From Pacificispira sp002696645 (GTDB taxonomy: Bacteria > Pseudomonadota > Alphaproteobacteria > UBA8366 > Aestuariispiraceae), in contig NZ_JBLZHU010000001.1 in the NCBI RefSeq assembly GCF_048892425.1, positions 682,001-746,000 on the forward strand: a DNA stretch of 64,000 nt. Direction: 5' to 3'. Shown here one piece after another: positions 1 through 8,813 of this stretch; position 1 is the stretch's first letter; each line of letters begins with the position of its first letter. The notes below the pieces were generated by a model that was given only the letters and a program-made list of their open reading frames with translations, made no database searches and was not told the origin of the DNA. The translations under genes were made by a program, and so were the position numbers.

Positions 1-83
1 GGGCGTTGCAGTGTGACAGCGGCATTCACGGCGACGGCAAGATCTTCGGAGGCGACATAGCTGGACGTGCTGGTAAAGCGCAT
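1..83 (-). CDS. MoxR-family AAA ATPase, N-terminal fragment (runs off left edge)
   Basis: Reading the minus strand from the ATG at 83 gives an open frame to the window edge beginning MRFTSTSSYVASEDL and continuing into VAVNAAVTLQRP. This matches, from memory, the conserved start of alphaproteobacterial MoxR-type AAA+ ATPases, where the phrase is followed by the Walker A loop; that loop would lie outside the window. An AGGAT sequence upstream can serve as ribosome binding site. MoxR ATPases act as chaperone-like partners of VWA proteins, and a CoxE-like VWA protein lies at 14698-15873, although such partners are usually adjacent. Only 27 residues are visible, so the call rests on a short but characteristic segment. 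Confidence 0.7.
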   Translation of the reverse strand, partial: MRFTSTSSYVASEDLAVAVNAAVTLQR

Positions 84-156
84 TGAGGATAATCCTGAGG
101 GCAAGGGTTACGGATGGTCACTGACCCTAGTGTGCCCCCCTTGCGCAATCAAGACT

Positions 157-711
157 CTAGCCTTGAAGCGCGATCAAAGTCCGCAATGTTCCAGAAGCCA
201 GATTTGAGGAAAACCCTGCATTGATTTGCGCGGTTCCTGCGGAATTTGCTGCTGCCAGATTGGAGAGTAGGGAAACCTGGGACGCCAGGGATTCTGTTGG
301 CTCTCCAGCCGCCTGAGCCTGTGACAGGGCCGATTGCATGAATCCGAGCAGGTCGGTCTTCTCGTCAAGTTTTCCGCCAGAGTAATAATTGCCCGGCAGA
401 TTTGACAGGAACTCTGAGCCCTTGGTCTGTAACTGCAGGATATCCTGATCACTGGCAGCACCGCTGTCTTTCAACGCGCCTGCCAGTTGGTCAATCTCGG
501 TTGGGGATATGCCGGTGACATCGAACATTTTTGCAATGTCGGCAAAGGACAGGCTGGTTGATTTTACCTCTTTGTCATTTGAATTGAAGAGGTTGGCGAT
601 AAAAGAGTTTGCGTTAGAATCGGCAACGTCCTCTTTTTCCGGACGCTTTTCTGTTCCCGTTAATAGGGAGGCTCCAGCACTGAAAAGGCTAAACGCTGCG
701 GCTTCCAGCAT
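157..711 (-). CDS. hypothetical protein, Ser/Ala-rich
   Basis: Unrecognised protein of 184 residues. The ATG at 711 is preferred over an upstream TTG at 726 because an AGGA motif lies 8 bases before it. The N-terminus (MLEAAAFSLFSAG) is short and hydrophobic but not a clear signal peptide. The middle carries an acidic helical stretch and the C-terminal half is rich in Ala, Ser, Gln and Leu, as in secreted or filament-associated proteins. No catalytic motif or Cys pattern is visible. It lies 74 bases from the divergently read MoxR fragment's start side and 66 bases past the end of phnF. A role cannot be given. Confidence 0.6.
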   Translation of the reverse strand: MLEAAAFSLFSAGASLLTGTEKRPEKEDVADSNANSFIANLFNSNDKEVKSTSLSFADIAKMFDVTGISPTEIDQLAGALKDSGAASDQDILQLQTKGSEFLSNLPGNYYSGGKLDEKTDLLGFMQSALSQAQAAGEPTESLASQVSLLSNLAAANSAGTAQINAGFSSNLASGTLRTLIALQG

Positions 712-777
712 AACCCAAATCCTCAATCGGTTTGCATTGAGGGTATTTATGCAAGCGTTATGCCAATGGCGCGCGGA

Positions 778-1533
778 TCAGCTGGGCTTTTTAATGGCCG
801 AGTGCTCTCGCAGGGGTTCGCTTTCTACAATCAATTGCGTGCGGTCACTTGCATAATAGGACAGGCCGTACTCAATTGCGCGCCCGTCCAGATCCACATT
901 GATGCTTTCTGTCTGCAGGACGGGGCGTGTTGGAGGCTGCTGTAAATGAATCGCCAGTTGGCGCGTTGGCATTGTGGCGGTGATGCGTGTGGAAAACCTT
1001 TTGTAATCGTGCACGCCACAGGCATCCAGGGCGGCGGTGATCGATAAAGTGTCACGAAAGGCTGCAATCATTCCCGCAAATCGTTTTGCGGGGAAGTAAT
1101 GAGTGGCAACACTGATCGGGCGACCATCAACTTCACTGACCGCTTCCAACAGCACGACGGGGGCACCCTTCCGCAGATCCAGATTTCGGGCAATGACCGC
1201 GTCGGCACGGACCTGTTCGGTCCGCAGCAGTGTCTTGCTGGGCATGCGGTTGCCACTGGTGATGTTTTGGGTGAAGCGGGTACGCTCCCCAATGGGATAT
1301 TCGATCAGGTCACTTTGGACAAATGTGCCGCGCCCTTGTTCAATTCGGACCTTGCCAATTTCCTGAAGGTAACTCATTGCGCGGCGAACGGTGTGGCGAT
1401 TGACAGCAAAACGACGCGACAGGTCGGCTTCTGTGGGAAGACGGTCCCCCGGCTCATAGACGCCCTGGTCGATTTCGGCCTCTAATGAGCCGGCAATCTG
1501 TCGCCAAATTGGTTCTCCATCAGAAAGATACAC
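778..1533 (-). CDS. phnF: PhnF-type GntR/HutC transcriptional regulator
   Basis: Regulator of 251 residues. An N-terminal winged helix (about residues 5-75; GDRLPTEADLSRRFAVNRHT is the typical GntR recognition region) is followed by a UTRA ligand-binding domain of the HutC subfamily (about residues 90-240). It starts at GTG 1533 behind an AAAGGGG ribosome site. It is divergent from phnG with 191 bases between the starts, which contain two GTCTAGAC palindromes suited to a dimeric GntR protein. In other bacteria PhnF represses the phosphonate genes; the position here supports the same role. Ligand unknown. Confidence 0.88.
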   Translation of the reverse strand: MYLSDGEPIWRQIAGSLEAEIDQGVYEPGDRLPTEADLSRRFAVNRHTVRRAMSYLQEIGKVRIEQGRGTFVQSDLIEYPIGERTRFTQNITSGNRMPSKTLLRTEQVRADAVIARNLDLRKGAPVVLLEAVSEVDGRPISVATHYFPAKRFAGMIAAFRDTLSITAALDACGVHDYKRFSTRITATMPTRQLAIHLQQPPTRPVLQTESINVDLDGRAIEYGLSYYASDRTQLIVESEPLREHSAIKKPS

Positions 1534-1631
1534 GACTTGCCCCTTTGGTTATGCCACCCGTCACAAGAATTTCATCATCAATGCCATGCTTCGATCTTGC
1601 AATTGGGTCTAAGCTTAGGCATCTTATATTT

Positions 1632-1670
1632 GTCTAGACGTCTATACGAAAAATTGACGACTGTCTAGAC
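1632..1670. promoter_or_regulatory. paired GTCTAGAC operator candidate between phnF and phnG
   Basis: Perfect 8-bp palindromes GTCTAGAC occur at 1632-1639 and 1663-1670, 31 bases apart, about three helical turns. The first is followed directly by the related GTCTATAC at 1640-1647. HutC-type GntR regulators, including PhnF, bind short palindromes of the form GTxTAxAC, and the gene next door is phnF. A TTGACG hexamer at 1654-1659 lies between the two sites, so a bound repressor could cover a promoter reading toward phnG. The operator assignment is inferred from sequence and position. Confidence 0.6.
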
Positions 1671-1724
1671 CTTTGACTGGTTTGTTGAGTGTCGTGGCAT
1701 CTTTGTCTTAACAGGAGGCGGTTT

Positions 1725-2231
1725 GTGAGGAATGAAAATTCCAACCCAGATATAGAGGATGATCGGTCCTGGCGGGCGCCTTTGTCTGATGACCAGCGCG
1801 CCCGGCAAGCCTGGATAGGGGTCTTGTCCATGGCCCCTTCCGCCCGTTTGTCAGACTTGTTCGAAGCGGTACCTGAAAAACCGGATTATGAATTTCTTCG
1901 GAAGCCGGAAAGCGGGTTGATCATGACCCAGGGCCGAATCGGTGGGGCCGGTGGAGCCTTTAACATGGGCGAAATGACGGTGACACGCTGCAGTGTGAAA
2001 TTGTCTGATGGGACAGTCGGGCATGCTTATCAGGCGGGCCGTGACAAGAAAAAGGCGCGCTGCTGTGCCCTGTTGGACGCGATGCTGCAACAGCCGGAGC
2101 GTCGACTGGAAATCATGAATTCAATCATAGAGCCGTTAAAGGCCGAACAGGCGGCGCGGGATATGGCGCGCGCTAAAAAGGTTGCGGCGACGAAGGTTGA
2201 TTTTTTCACCCTTGTGCGAGGGGAGGATTAA
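1725..2231 (+). CDS. phnG: PhnG, C-P lyase core complex subunit
   Basis: Subunit of the carbon-phosphorus lyase core complex (PhnGHIJ), which transfers the phosphonate onto ribose-triphosphate and cleaves the C-P bond. The GTG at 1725 is chosen because a perfect AGGAGG (1713-1718) sits 6 bases upstream; an upstream in-frame GTG at 1689 has none. This gives 168 residues, close to the usual 150. The conserved QGRIGGAGGAFNMGEMTVTR core and the basic GRDKKKA segment fit PhnG. First gene of an operon running through phnN; phnH starts 3 bases after its stop. Confidence 0.92.
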   Translation: MRNENSNPDIEDDRSWRAPLSDDQRARQAWIGVLSMAPSARLSDLFEAVPEKPDYEFLRKPESGLIMTQGRIGGAGGAFNMGEMTVTRCSVKLSDGTVGHAYQAGRDKKKARCCALLDAMLQQPERRLEIMNSIIEPLKAEQAARDMARAKKVAATKVDFFTLVRGED

Positions 2232-2234
2232 ACG

Positions 2235-2837
2235 ATGACCCTTACCGATTTGGCCCCCGGCTTTGCAGATCCGGTTCGCGATGCTGCAGTCAGTTTTCGC
2301 ACCATTCTGGATGCGATGGCCCGGCCGGGTGAATTGAAATTACTGCCTGTGAAGGCCCCGGTTCCTGCCCCCTTGAATGGGGCGGCGGTCTGCATTGCCT
2401 TAAGCCTGATGGATCCAGATACGCCCTATTGGTTGGCGCCAGATCTGCGCAATGACCGTATCATTGGACATTTCAGCTTCCATACCGGTGCCCCCTTTGA
2501 TGCGGATATTGCAAAGGCACAGTTCGCTTTTTTCCCGGTCGCGGATCTGCCGCAAGTCATGCTGGATTTAGCGATTGGCACGGATGAATACCCAGACCGG
2601 TCTGCGACAGCCATAGCATTGGTGCCCGGATTCGATGTGGTCGGGGGCGCGCGTTTGGCCGGGCCAGGCATTGAAACAACGTGTGATTTTGCACCTGGTG
2701 GAATGACCGCGGACGCCTGGGACGCCCTTGAGCGCAATGCGATGCTGTTTCCATTGGGGGTGGATACCATTTTCGCGGGACCAGACAGTCTTGCCGCGAT
2801 CCCCCGCAGCACACGCCTAACCCGATTGGAGGCTTAG
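2235..2837 (+). CDS. phnH: PhnH, C-P lyase core complex subunit
   Basis: Protein of 200 residues, close to E. coli PhnH (about 194). It opens with LAPGFADPVRDAAVSFRTIL followed by MARPG, the characteristic PhnH N-terminus. PhnH is a non-catalytic subunit with a fold related to PLP-dependent transferases but lacking the PLP lysine, and it assembles with PhnG, PhnI and PhnJ. It sits between phnG and phnI with gaps of 3-4 bases, implying translational coupling. No anomaly seen. Confidence 0.93.
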   Translation: MTLTDLAPGFADPVRDAAVSFRTILDAMARPGELKLLPVKAPVPAPLNGAAVCIALSLMDPDTPYWLAPDLRNDRIIGHFSFHTGAPFDADIAKAQFAFFPVADLPQVMLDLAIGTDEYPDRSATAIALVPGFDVVGGARLAGPGIETTCDFAPGGMTADAWDALERNAMLFPLGVDTIFAGPDSLAAIPRSTRLTRLEA

Positions 2838-2841
2838 ACCC

Positions 2842-3945
2842 ATGTATGTTGCTGTAAAAGGCGGTGAGCGCGCGATTGATAATGCCCATCGCTTGCTGGC
2901 CGAAGATCGGCGCGGGAAGACGTCCACCCCGGACTTAACGGTGGATCAGATCCGCGAACAGATGAAGCTGGCCGTGGGGCGTGTGATGACCGAAGGGTCC
3001 GTTTATGATCCAGATCTGGCGGCCCTAGCGCTGAAGCAGGCGCGCGGAGATATGATTGAAGCGATTTTTCTGGTGCGTGCCTATCGCACGACATTGGCTC
3101 GTTTCGGCAATAGTTTGCCGGTCGAAACTGGCGCAATGAAAATTGATCGCCGTATCTCTGCTGCATTCAAGGATGTGCCGGGCGGTCAAATTCTGGGCCC
3201 GACCTTCGATTACACGCATCGGCTGATTGACTTCAAACTGGCGGCAGATGGCGGCAGTGCAGAGGAAGCGATTTCCATGGATGAAGCGATGCCTCAGGCG
3301 CGGCACGTGCTGGACCTGCTGGCAGGCGAAGGGCTGGTGGAGACACCTGAAGCATCCAAGGATCAGGCACAGCCTGGGGATATTACCCGTACCCCGGTCG
3401 AATACCCGATGGATCGATCGACCCGATTGCAAAGCCTGGCGCGGGGGGATGAAGGGTTCCTGCTGGCCTTGGGGTATTCCACCCAACGTGGCTATGCCAA
3501 GAACCATCCTTTTGCCGGTGAAATTCGTGTCGGGCGGGTAGCGGTTGAATTTCAGCCAGAAGAGCTGGGATTTCCCATCCAGATCGGCGAGATGGAAATG
3601 ACCGAATGCAACATGATTAACCAGTTCAAGGGCTCCAAGACTGCGCCGCCGCAATTCACGCGGGGTTATGGCGTCGCGCTGGGACATGGGGAGCGCAAGG
3701 CCATGGCCATGGCGCTGGTGGACCGATCACTGCGGGCAGGGGAACTGGGAGAGGAACGCACAGCGCCTTCCCAAGATGAGGAATTCGTCCTGTCCCATTG
3801 TGACAACGTTCAGGCAACGGGCTTCGTGGAGCATTTGAAGTTACCCCACTATGTGGACTTCCAGTCGGAGCTAAATCTGGTGCGGAAAATGCGCAAACAC
3901 GTGGAAGAGGGTACAGCCTTCGAAGCAAAGGAGGCCGCAGAATGA
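2842..3945 (+). CDS. phnI: PhnI, C-P lyase nucleosidase subunit
   Basis: Protein of 367 residues (E. coli PhnI is about 354). PhnI, with PhnG, PhnH and PhnL, exchanges the adenine of ATP for a phosphonate to give alpha-D-ribose 1-phosphonate 5-triphosphate. The MYVAVKGGERAIDNAH start and the conserved block around residues 250-280 (TECNMINQFKGSKTAPPQFT) identify it. It overlaps phnJ by 4 bases (3942-3945, ATGA), a translational coupling arrangement. Confidence 0.95.
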   Translation: MYVAVKGGERAIDNAHRLLAEDRRGKTSTPDLTVDQIREQMKLAVGRVMTEGSVYDPDLAALALKQARGDMIEAIFLVRAYRTTLARFGNSLPVETGAMKIDRRISAAFKDVPGGQILGPTFDYTHRLIDFKLAADGGSAEEAISMDEAMPQARHVLDLLAGEGLVETPEASKDQAQPGDITRTPVEYPMDRSTRLQSLARGDEGFLLALGYSTQRGYAKNHPFAGEIRVGRVAVEFQPEELGFPIQIGEMEMTECNMINQFKGSKTAPPQFTRGYGVALGHGERKAMAMALVDRSLRAGELGEERTAPSQDEEFVLSHCDNVQATGFVEHLKLPHYVDFQSELNLVRKMRKHVEEGTAFEAKEAAE

Positions 3946-4826
3946 GTACGGAAACACAAGACGATGAGCTGGAATACAATTTCGCCTATCTGGATGAACA
4001 GACCAAGCGGATGATCCGCCGCGCCTTGCTGAAGGCGGTTGCCGTGCCGGGTTATCAGGTTCCTTTTGCCGGGCGTGAAATGCCCATGCCCTATGGTTGG
4101 GGCACGGGCGGTATCCAGGTCACGGCCTCAATTCTGGAACCTGACGATGTTTTGAAGGTGATCGACCAGGGGGCCGATGACACGACCAATGCGGTTTCTA
4201 TCCGTAAATTCTTTCAGCGTGTCGCCGGAGTCGCGACGACAGAAAAGACCGAGGATGCGACCCTGATCCAAACCCGTCACCGCATCCCCGAAATGCCGCT
4301 GCATGAAGGGCAGATTTTGGTCTATCAGGTGCCGATCCCGGAACCGCTGCGTTTTCTGGAACCGCGTGAGACCGAGACCCGTAAAATGCATGCGCTGGAA
4401 GAATACGGCCTGATGCATGTGAAACTGTATGAGGATATTGCGCGCCACGGTCATATCGCGACGACCTATGCCTATCCGGTGAAGGTGAATGATCGCTATA
4501 TCATGGACCCATCGCCGACGCCGAAATTTGATAATCCGAAAATGAATCGCTGTGCCGCCCTGCAATTGTTCGGCGCGGGTCGGGAAAAGCGGATCTATGC
4601 CGTGCCGCCCTATACCGATGTGGTCAGTCTGGATTTTGAGGATCACCCTTTTGAAATTCAGGCCTGGGATGAACCGTGCTCTTTATGTGGGGAAACCAAC
4701 AGCTTCTTGGATGAGGTGATCATGGATGATCAGGGCACGCGGATGTTCGTTTGTTCTGATACCGATCATTGTTCGACACGTCAGCAGCAGGGCTATCAAG
4801 GCCCAGGGCAGGAGGCCGCAGAATGA
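3942..4826 (+). CDS. phnJ: PhnJ, radical-SAM C-P lyase catalytic subunit
   Basis: The C-P bond-cleaving radical SAM enzyme (294 residues), which converts ribose 1-phosphonate 5-phosphate to the cyclic 1,2-phosphate and releases the alkane. Cys246, Cys249, Cys271 and Cys277 have the same spacing (3, 22, 6) as the four conserved cysteines of E. coli PhnJ (241, 244, 266, 272): three iron-sulfur ligands and the thiyl-radical cysteine. All are intact, so the enzyme should be functional. It overlaps phnI upstream and phnK downstream by ATGA junctions. Confidence 0.97.
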   Translation: MSTETQDDELEYNFAYLDEQTKRMIRRALLKAVAVPGYQVPFAGREMPMPYGWGTGGIQVTASILEPDDVLKVIDQGADDTTNAVSIRKFFQRVAGVATTEKTEDATLIQTRHRIPEMPLHEGQILVYQVPIPEPLRFLEPRETETRKMHALEEYGLMHVKLYEDIARHGHIATTYAYPVKVNDRYIMDPSPTPKFDNPKMNRCAALQLFGAGREKRIYAVPPYTDVVSLDFEDHPFEIQAWDEPCSLCGETNSFLDEVIMDDQGTRMFVCSDTDHCSTRQQQGYQGPGQEAAE

Positions 4827-5614
4827 CTGAGACCGAAAACGCCCAAACGCCTTTACTATCGGTCCAATCCGTTACCAAGACATATGGGCCGCATCTTGGC
4901 TGTTCTGATATCAGCTTTGATCTGTATCCAGGGGAAGTGATCGGCATCGTCGGAGAATCCGGGTCGGGTAAGACAACGCTGTTGAATTGTCTGGCCGGCC
5001 GACTGACGCCGGATTCAGGGGAGATTCTGTATACAGATCGCCTCGGCTCCGCATTGAATGTGCATACTGTATCAGAGCCTCAACGCCGTATGTTGATGCG
5101 CACCGACTGGGCCTTTGTGCATCAACATGCGCGGGACGGATTGCGCATGACAGTCAGCGCTGGCGGCAATGTGGGCGAACGGCTGATGGCAGGCGGTGCC
5201 CGCCACTATGGCAATATTCGCGAACAGGCACTGGATTGGCTGGAAAAGACCGAAGTGGATGTCAGCCGCATCGATGACCGCCCGGACACATTCTCTGGCG
5301 GAATGCAGCAACGATTGCAGATCGCACGAAATCTTGTGACCGGTCCGCGTCTGGTCTTCATGGATGAGCCGACAGGGGGGCTGGATGTTTCAGTTCAGGC
5401 CCGATTGCTGGATCTGTTGCGGGGGCTGGTCTCGGAAATGGGGCTCAGTGCGATCATCGTCACCCATGATCTGGCCGTGGCCCGGTTGCTGTCCCATCGA
5501 CTGGTGGTGATGCGGCGTGGCCTGATCGTTGAAACGGGACTAACCGATCAGGTCCTGGATGATCCGCAAGATGCCTATACCCAGCTACTTGTATCCTCTG
5601 TCTTGCATCCATGA
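4823..5614 (+). CDS. phnK: PhnK, ABC-type ATPase of C-P lyase
   Basis: ABC ATPase of 263 residues beginning at the ATG overlapping the phnJ stop (4823-4826). Walker A GESGSGKTT, signature SGGMQQR, Walker B LVFMDEP and the switch histidine in IVTHDL are all present. PhnK resembles dipeptide-transporter ATPases but binds the PhnJ side of the core complex rather than a permease, and none is encoded here. phnL follows after 18 bases, and the two ATPases can form a mixed dimer on the core complex. Confidence 0.93.
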   Translation: MTETENAQTPLLSVQSVTKTYGPHLGCSDISFDLYPGEVIGIVGESGSGKTTLLNCLAGRLTPDSGEILYTDRLGSALNVHTVSEPQRRMLMRTDWAFVHQHARDGLRMTVSAGGNVGERLMAGGARHYGNIREQALDWLEKTEVDVSRIDDRPDTFSGGMQQRLQIARNLVTGPRLVFMDEPTGGLDVSVQARLLDLLRGLVSEMGLSAIIVTHDLAVARLLSHRLVVMRRGLIVETGLTDQVLDDPQDAYTQLLVSSVLHP

Positions 5615-5632
5615 GACGGGGAGGGAGCTTTT

Positions 5633-6331
5633 ATGACTGATTTACTGCGCCTGACCAATGTTGAAAAATCCTTCACTCTGCACAATCAGGATGGGATCAC
5701 ATTGCCGGTTTTCAAGGGATTGACCATGCAGGCCCGTGCCGGGGAATGTGTTGCCCTGGCAGGCCCATCGGGCATGGGGAAATCCACACTGATGCGCATG
5801 ATCTATGGCAATTATCTGTGCCAGGGGGGACAGGTAGAGGTTTTGCATAAGGGGGGCTGGGTCGATATCGCAAAAGCCAATGCACGCGACATCTTGCAGG
5901 TGCGGCGCTGGACATTGGGCTATATCAGCCAGTTTCTGCGGGTCGTGCCCCGGGTTTCGACGCTGAATGTCGTTGCAGAACCATTGATAATGCGCGGCGT
6001 TGATGGCGCAACGGCTCGGGATCAGGCCGCCGTGATGCTGACCCGGGTCAATTTGCCGGAATCCCTGTGGCACCTTGCCCCCGCGACATTTTCCGGCGGG
6101 GAACAACAGCGTGTGAATATTGCACGGGGATTTGTTGCAGATTATCCGGTAATGCTGCTGGATGAACCAACCGCATCGCTGGATCAGGCCAATCGCGAGG
6201 CGGTACTGGATTTGATCAGATCGTCAAAAGCGGCAGGACGGGCTTTGGTTGGCATCTTTCATGATGCCGATACACGGGCGGCGATCTGTGATCGGGAATT
6301 CTCGATTGGCGATTTCAAGGTATCCGCCTGA
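5633..6331 (+). CDS. phnL: PhnL, ABC-type ATPase of C-P lyase
   Basis: ABC ATPase of 232 residues with Walker A GPSGMGKST, signature SGGEQQR and Walker B VMLLDEP. PhnL supports the PhnGHI reaction that loads phosphonate on ribose triphosphate. A GGAGGGAG ribosome site lies just before the ATG. As in PhnL generally, the C-terminal region reads GIFHDADTRAAICD, where the H-loop histidine is followed by Asp. It lies between phnK and phnM in the same operon. Confidence 0.93.
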   Translation: MTDLLRLTNVEKSFTLHNQDGITLPVFKGLTMQARAGECVALAGPSGMGKSTLMRMIYGNYLCQGGQVEVLHKGGWVDIAKANARDILQVRRWTLGYISQFLRVVPRVSTLNVVAEPLIMRGVDGATARDQAAVMLTRVNLPESLWHLAPATFSGGEQQRVNIARGFVADYPVMLLDEPTASLDQANREAVLDLIRSSKAAGRALVGIFHDADTRAAICDREFSIGDFKVSA

Positions 6332-6340
6332 ACAAAAGAT

Positions 6341-7558
6341 ATGGAATGGGACATGAACGATATTCGAAGCACCACCAGGAACGCCAATCTACAGGATGCA
6401 ATCGGGACAACCATTTTTGCCAATGCGCGGGTAATTCTGGCCGATCGCGTGATGGGGGCCGGGCGTGTGACCGTGACAGATGGTCTGATCACGGCCATTG
6501 AAGAAGGAGACGCGGTTCCGTCCCTGCCGGGTGCGCAGGTCATTGATTGTGCGGGTGATTATCTGATGCCTGGCATGATCGAGCTTCATACCGATAATAT
6601 CGAAAAGCACATCATGCCCCGCCCTGGTGCGGTCTGGCCGTCTGTTGCGGCCTCTATCGCCCATGACACGCAAATCATATCTGCGGGCATCACGACGGTT
6701 TATGACAGCGTTTCAGTTGGGGCCTTTGACGAAGGCGATATTCGCCTGAAGGCGTTGCAGGATATTTGTGATGCGCTGGAGACGGGCGAAAGGGACGGCC
6801 TGTTCAAGGCGCGCCATCTGGTGCATCTGCGCTGTGAAATATGCTTCCCGGATCTGGAAAATTTACTACAGCCATTGATCAATCGCCCCTTGACCGGACT
6901 TGTGTCGATCATGGACCACACACCCGGACAGCGCCAATTTGTCGATGAGAGCAAATATGTCCAGTACTACAAACACAAAAAAGGCTTCAACGACGAACAG
7001 ATGAAGGTCTATATGGATGAGCGCCGGGTGGAACAGGGCCTGTATGGCGAAAAAAACCGTCGCTATGCCGTCGATTTGGCCCATCAGCACGGGCATGCCC
7101 TGGCCAGCCATGACGACGCGACCGTAGACCATGTCGCCGAGGCCGTATCCGACCGCATGACGATTGCGGAATTTCCCACCACAGTCGCAGCGGCGGAAGC
7201 ATCCCATGCGGCGGGCCTGGCCGTTCTGATGGGCGCGCCGAATCTGGTGCGTGGCGGGTCGCATTCGGGGAATGTGGCTGCGATTGAATTGGCCAGACTG
7301 GGACTTCTGGATATTGTCTCCAGCGATTATGTCCCGGCCAGCCTGGTCCATTCTGCCTTCCTGCTTGTCGATCAGGCCGACACTATGGACTTGCCAGCGG
7401 CTGTGGCGACAGTGACTCGCAATCCTGCGCGGGCCGCCAAACTGACGGATCGTGGAGAAATTGCGGTGGGGTTGAAAGGGGACGTGGTGCGGGTTCATGA
7501 CCATCCGCACCATCCTATCCTGCGCGGGGTCTGGCGCGACGGCATTCGGGTTTCCTGA
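6341..7558 (+). CDS. phnM: PhnM, ribose 1-phosphonate 5-triphosphate diphosphatase
   Basis: Amidohydrolase-superfamily enzyme, up to 405 residues. It removes pyrophosphate from alpha-D-ribose 1-phosphonate 5-triphosphate to give the substrate of PhnJ. The metal-binding segment LHTDNIEKHIMPRPG (about residues 84-98) and the later SSDYVPASLVHSAFLL and TRNPARAAKLTDRGEI blocks are characteristic. The start is uncertain: ATG 6353 has a closer purine-rich GGAATGGG upstream and may be used instead of ATG 6341. phnN begins 3 bases after its stop. Confidence 0.94.
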   Translation: MEWDMNDIRSTTRNANLQDAIGTTIFANARVILADRVMGAGRVTVTDGLITAIEEGDAVPSLPGAQVIDCAGDYLMPGMIELHTDNIEKHIMPRPGAVWPSVAASIAHDTQIISAGITTVYDSVSVGAFDEGDIRLKALQDICDALETGERDGLFKARHLVHLRCEICFPDLENLLQPLINRPLTGLVSIMDHTPGQRQFVDESKYVQYYKHKKGFNDEQMKVYMDERRVEQGLYGEKNRRYAVDLAHQHGHALASHDDATVDHVAEAVSDRMTIAEFPTTVAAAEASHAAGLAVLMGAPNLVRGGSHSGNVAAIELARLGLLDIVSSDYVPASLVHSAFLLVDQADTMDLPAAVATVTRNPARAAKLTDRGEIAVGLKGDVVRVHDHPHHPILRGVWRDGIRVS

Positions 7559-7561
7559 CCC

Positions 7562-8119
7562 ATGACGCGGGGGCGTTTTATTGGCGTGGTCGGCCCCAGT
7601 GGCGCTGGCAAGGACAGCCTGATTGATGCCGCCCGTCGCCATTTCGGGGAGCATGGCCCGGTCCGCTTCGTCACACGGGCGATTACCCGATCCCAAGATG
7701 CAGGCGGAGAGGCCCATGAAGCCCTTTCTGAAGCTGAGTTTCAGGCCAGAGCCGCCGCTGGAGGGTTTACCCTGCATTGGCAAGCGCACGGTTTGTCTTA
7801 TGGGATCCCGATTGATATCGAAGAGACTCTGGCTCTGGGCCGCTCTGTCCTCGTTAATCTGTCGCGCAGTGTTATCGATGATATCCGCACGCGATTTCCC
7901 AACCGCCTGATTCTGGTTGTCACCGCCAGCCCTGACATTCTGGCACAGCGGCTGAGTGTGCGCGGCAGAGAGTCTGCGGCTGATATAGAAGCCAGATTGC
8001 GTCGGGCGCCCCCGCTGTTCCCCCATGGCCCCGATGTCGTCACCATCCAGAATAATGGGTCTTTAGCGGACGCAGAAGCAGCATTCATCGCCGCCTTGAA
8101 TCAGCGGGCGTCACCCTAA
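7562..8119 (+). CDS. phnN: PhnN, ribose 1,5-bisphosphate phosphokinase
   Basis: Guanylate-kinase-like P-loop enzyme of 185 residues with Walker A GPSGAGKDS at residues 11-19. PhnN phosphorylates ribose 1,5-bisphosphate to PRPP, returning the sugar used by C-P lyase to nucleotide metabolism. The VTRAITR and VLVNLSRSVI segments fit the family. It is the last gene of the phn operon; its 3' end overlaps the convergent DUF1045 gene by 9 bases. Confidence 0.92.
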   Translation: MTRGRFIGVVGPSGAGKDSLIDAARRHFGEHGPVRFVTRAITRSQDAGGEAHEALSEAEFQARAAAGGFTLHWQAHGLSYGIPIDIEETLALGRSVLVNLSRSVIDDIRTRFPNRLILVVTASPDILAQRLSVRGRESAADIEARLRRAPPLFPHGPDVVTIQNNGSLADAEAAFIAALNQRASP

Positions 8120-8803
8120 GGGGATGCGCGCAACGATGCGGAACGGGCTGCCGTCTTCCGGTTCCCCATAAAGGCACAAATCCTGTAACACAGTAGGCGC
8201 TGTCAGTATTGGGCTCACTCTGGGGGACAAAGTCGCAGCGACTGTCTGTCTCTCCTTGTCTTGTAACCGGCTGGTTAGGGTGATGTGGAAGCGGAAGTCA
8301 TCCAGCACATAGGGATAGCCCCAGCGCAGCAGGTTTGAGTCCTGATTGGGCGTCAGTCCGGCAGCGCGTCGCTTTTCAATTTCACCTTCCGATGCGGGGC
8401 GTCGAAAGGCGTCCAGTTCTGTGACACAGCGTCCTGCCAAAGCGCGCAAAGAAGCCGATGGTTCCGTGGGACACAGGGCCAGGAACCCGTTTAAATCTTT
8501 CAGATATAAGGGCGACAGCGTTACTGGACTTAGTGTTGCGGCAAGGTCTGATACCGCCTCTTTCAGGGCGTCATACTCTGTGCCATCAGCTAAGACAAAA
8601 GGCGGCTTCAATGTTCCGTGTAGGGCATAGTGCCTGGGTGCCTTGATGATCGCTGAATGCATATCCTCGGAATGTCCGGGCAAAGGACTGGTTGGCAGGG
8701 ACGCGCCGGTTTCGGGATCGATCCCAAACCAGAATTTCCCAAAATCATGTAAAGGTTCATTCGGCCTTGGCCCAAAATAGACGGCATAGCGCTTGAAGCC
8801 CAT
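8111..8803 (-). CDS. DUF1045 phosphonate-operon protein, 2H phosphoesterase-like
   Basis: Protein of 230 residues of the DUF1045 family, known as an uncharacterised companion of C-P lyase operons. Two histidine motifs, HGT at residue 62 and HIT at residue 173, match the paired H-x-T signature of 2H phosphoesterases, which act on cyclic phosphates. A role on the ribose cyclic phosphate made by PhnJ is an attractive inference, especially since no PhnP is visible. It overlaps phnN tail to tail by 9 bases and lies 10 bases downstream of a GNAT gene, with which it probably forms an operon. Confidence 0.85.
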   Translation of the reverse strand: MGFKRYAVYFGPRPNEPLHDFGKFWFGIDPETGASLPTSPLPGHSEDMHSAIIKAPRHYALHGTLKPPFVLADGTEYDALKEAVSDLAATLSPVTLSPLYLKDLNGFLALCPTEPSASLRALAGRCVTELDAFRRPASEGEIEKRRAAGLTPNQDSNLLRWGYPYVLDDFRFHITLTSRLQDKERQTVAATLSPRVSPILTAPTVLQDLCLYGEPEDGSPFRIVARIPLG

Positions 8804-8813
8804 AGGGTGGATC

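Noticed and set aside
2834..4646. Minus-strand frames opposite phnI and phnJ
   Set aside because: They lie antisense to strongly conserved C-P lyase genes and have no ribosome sites.
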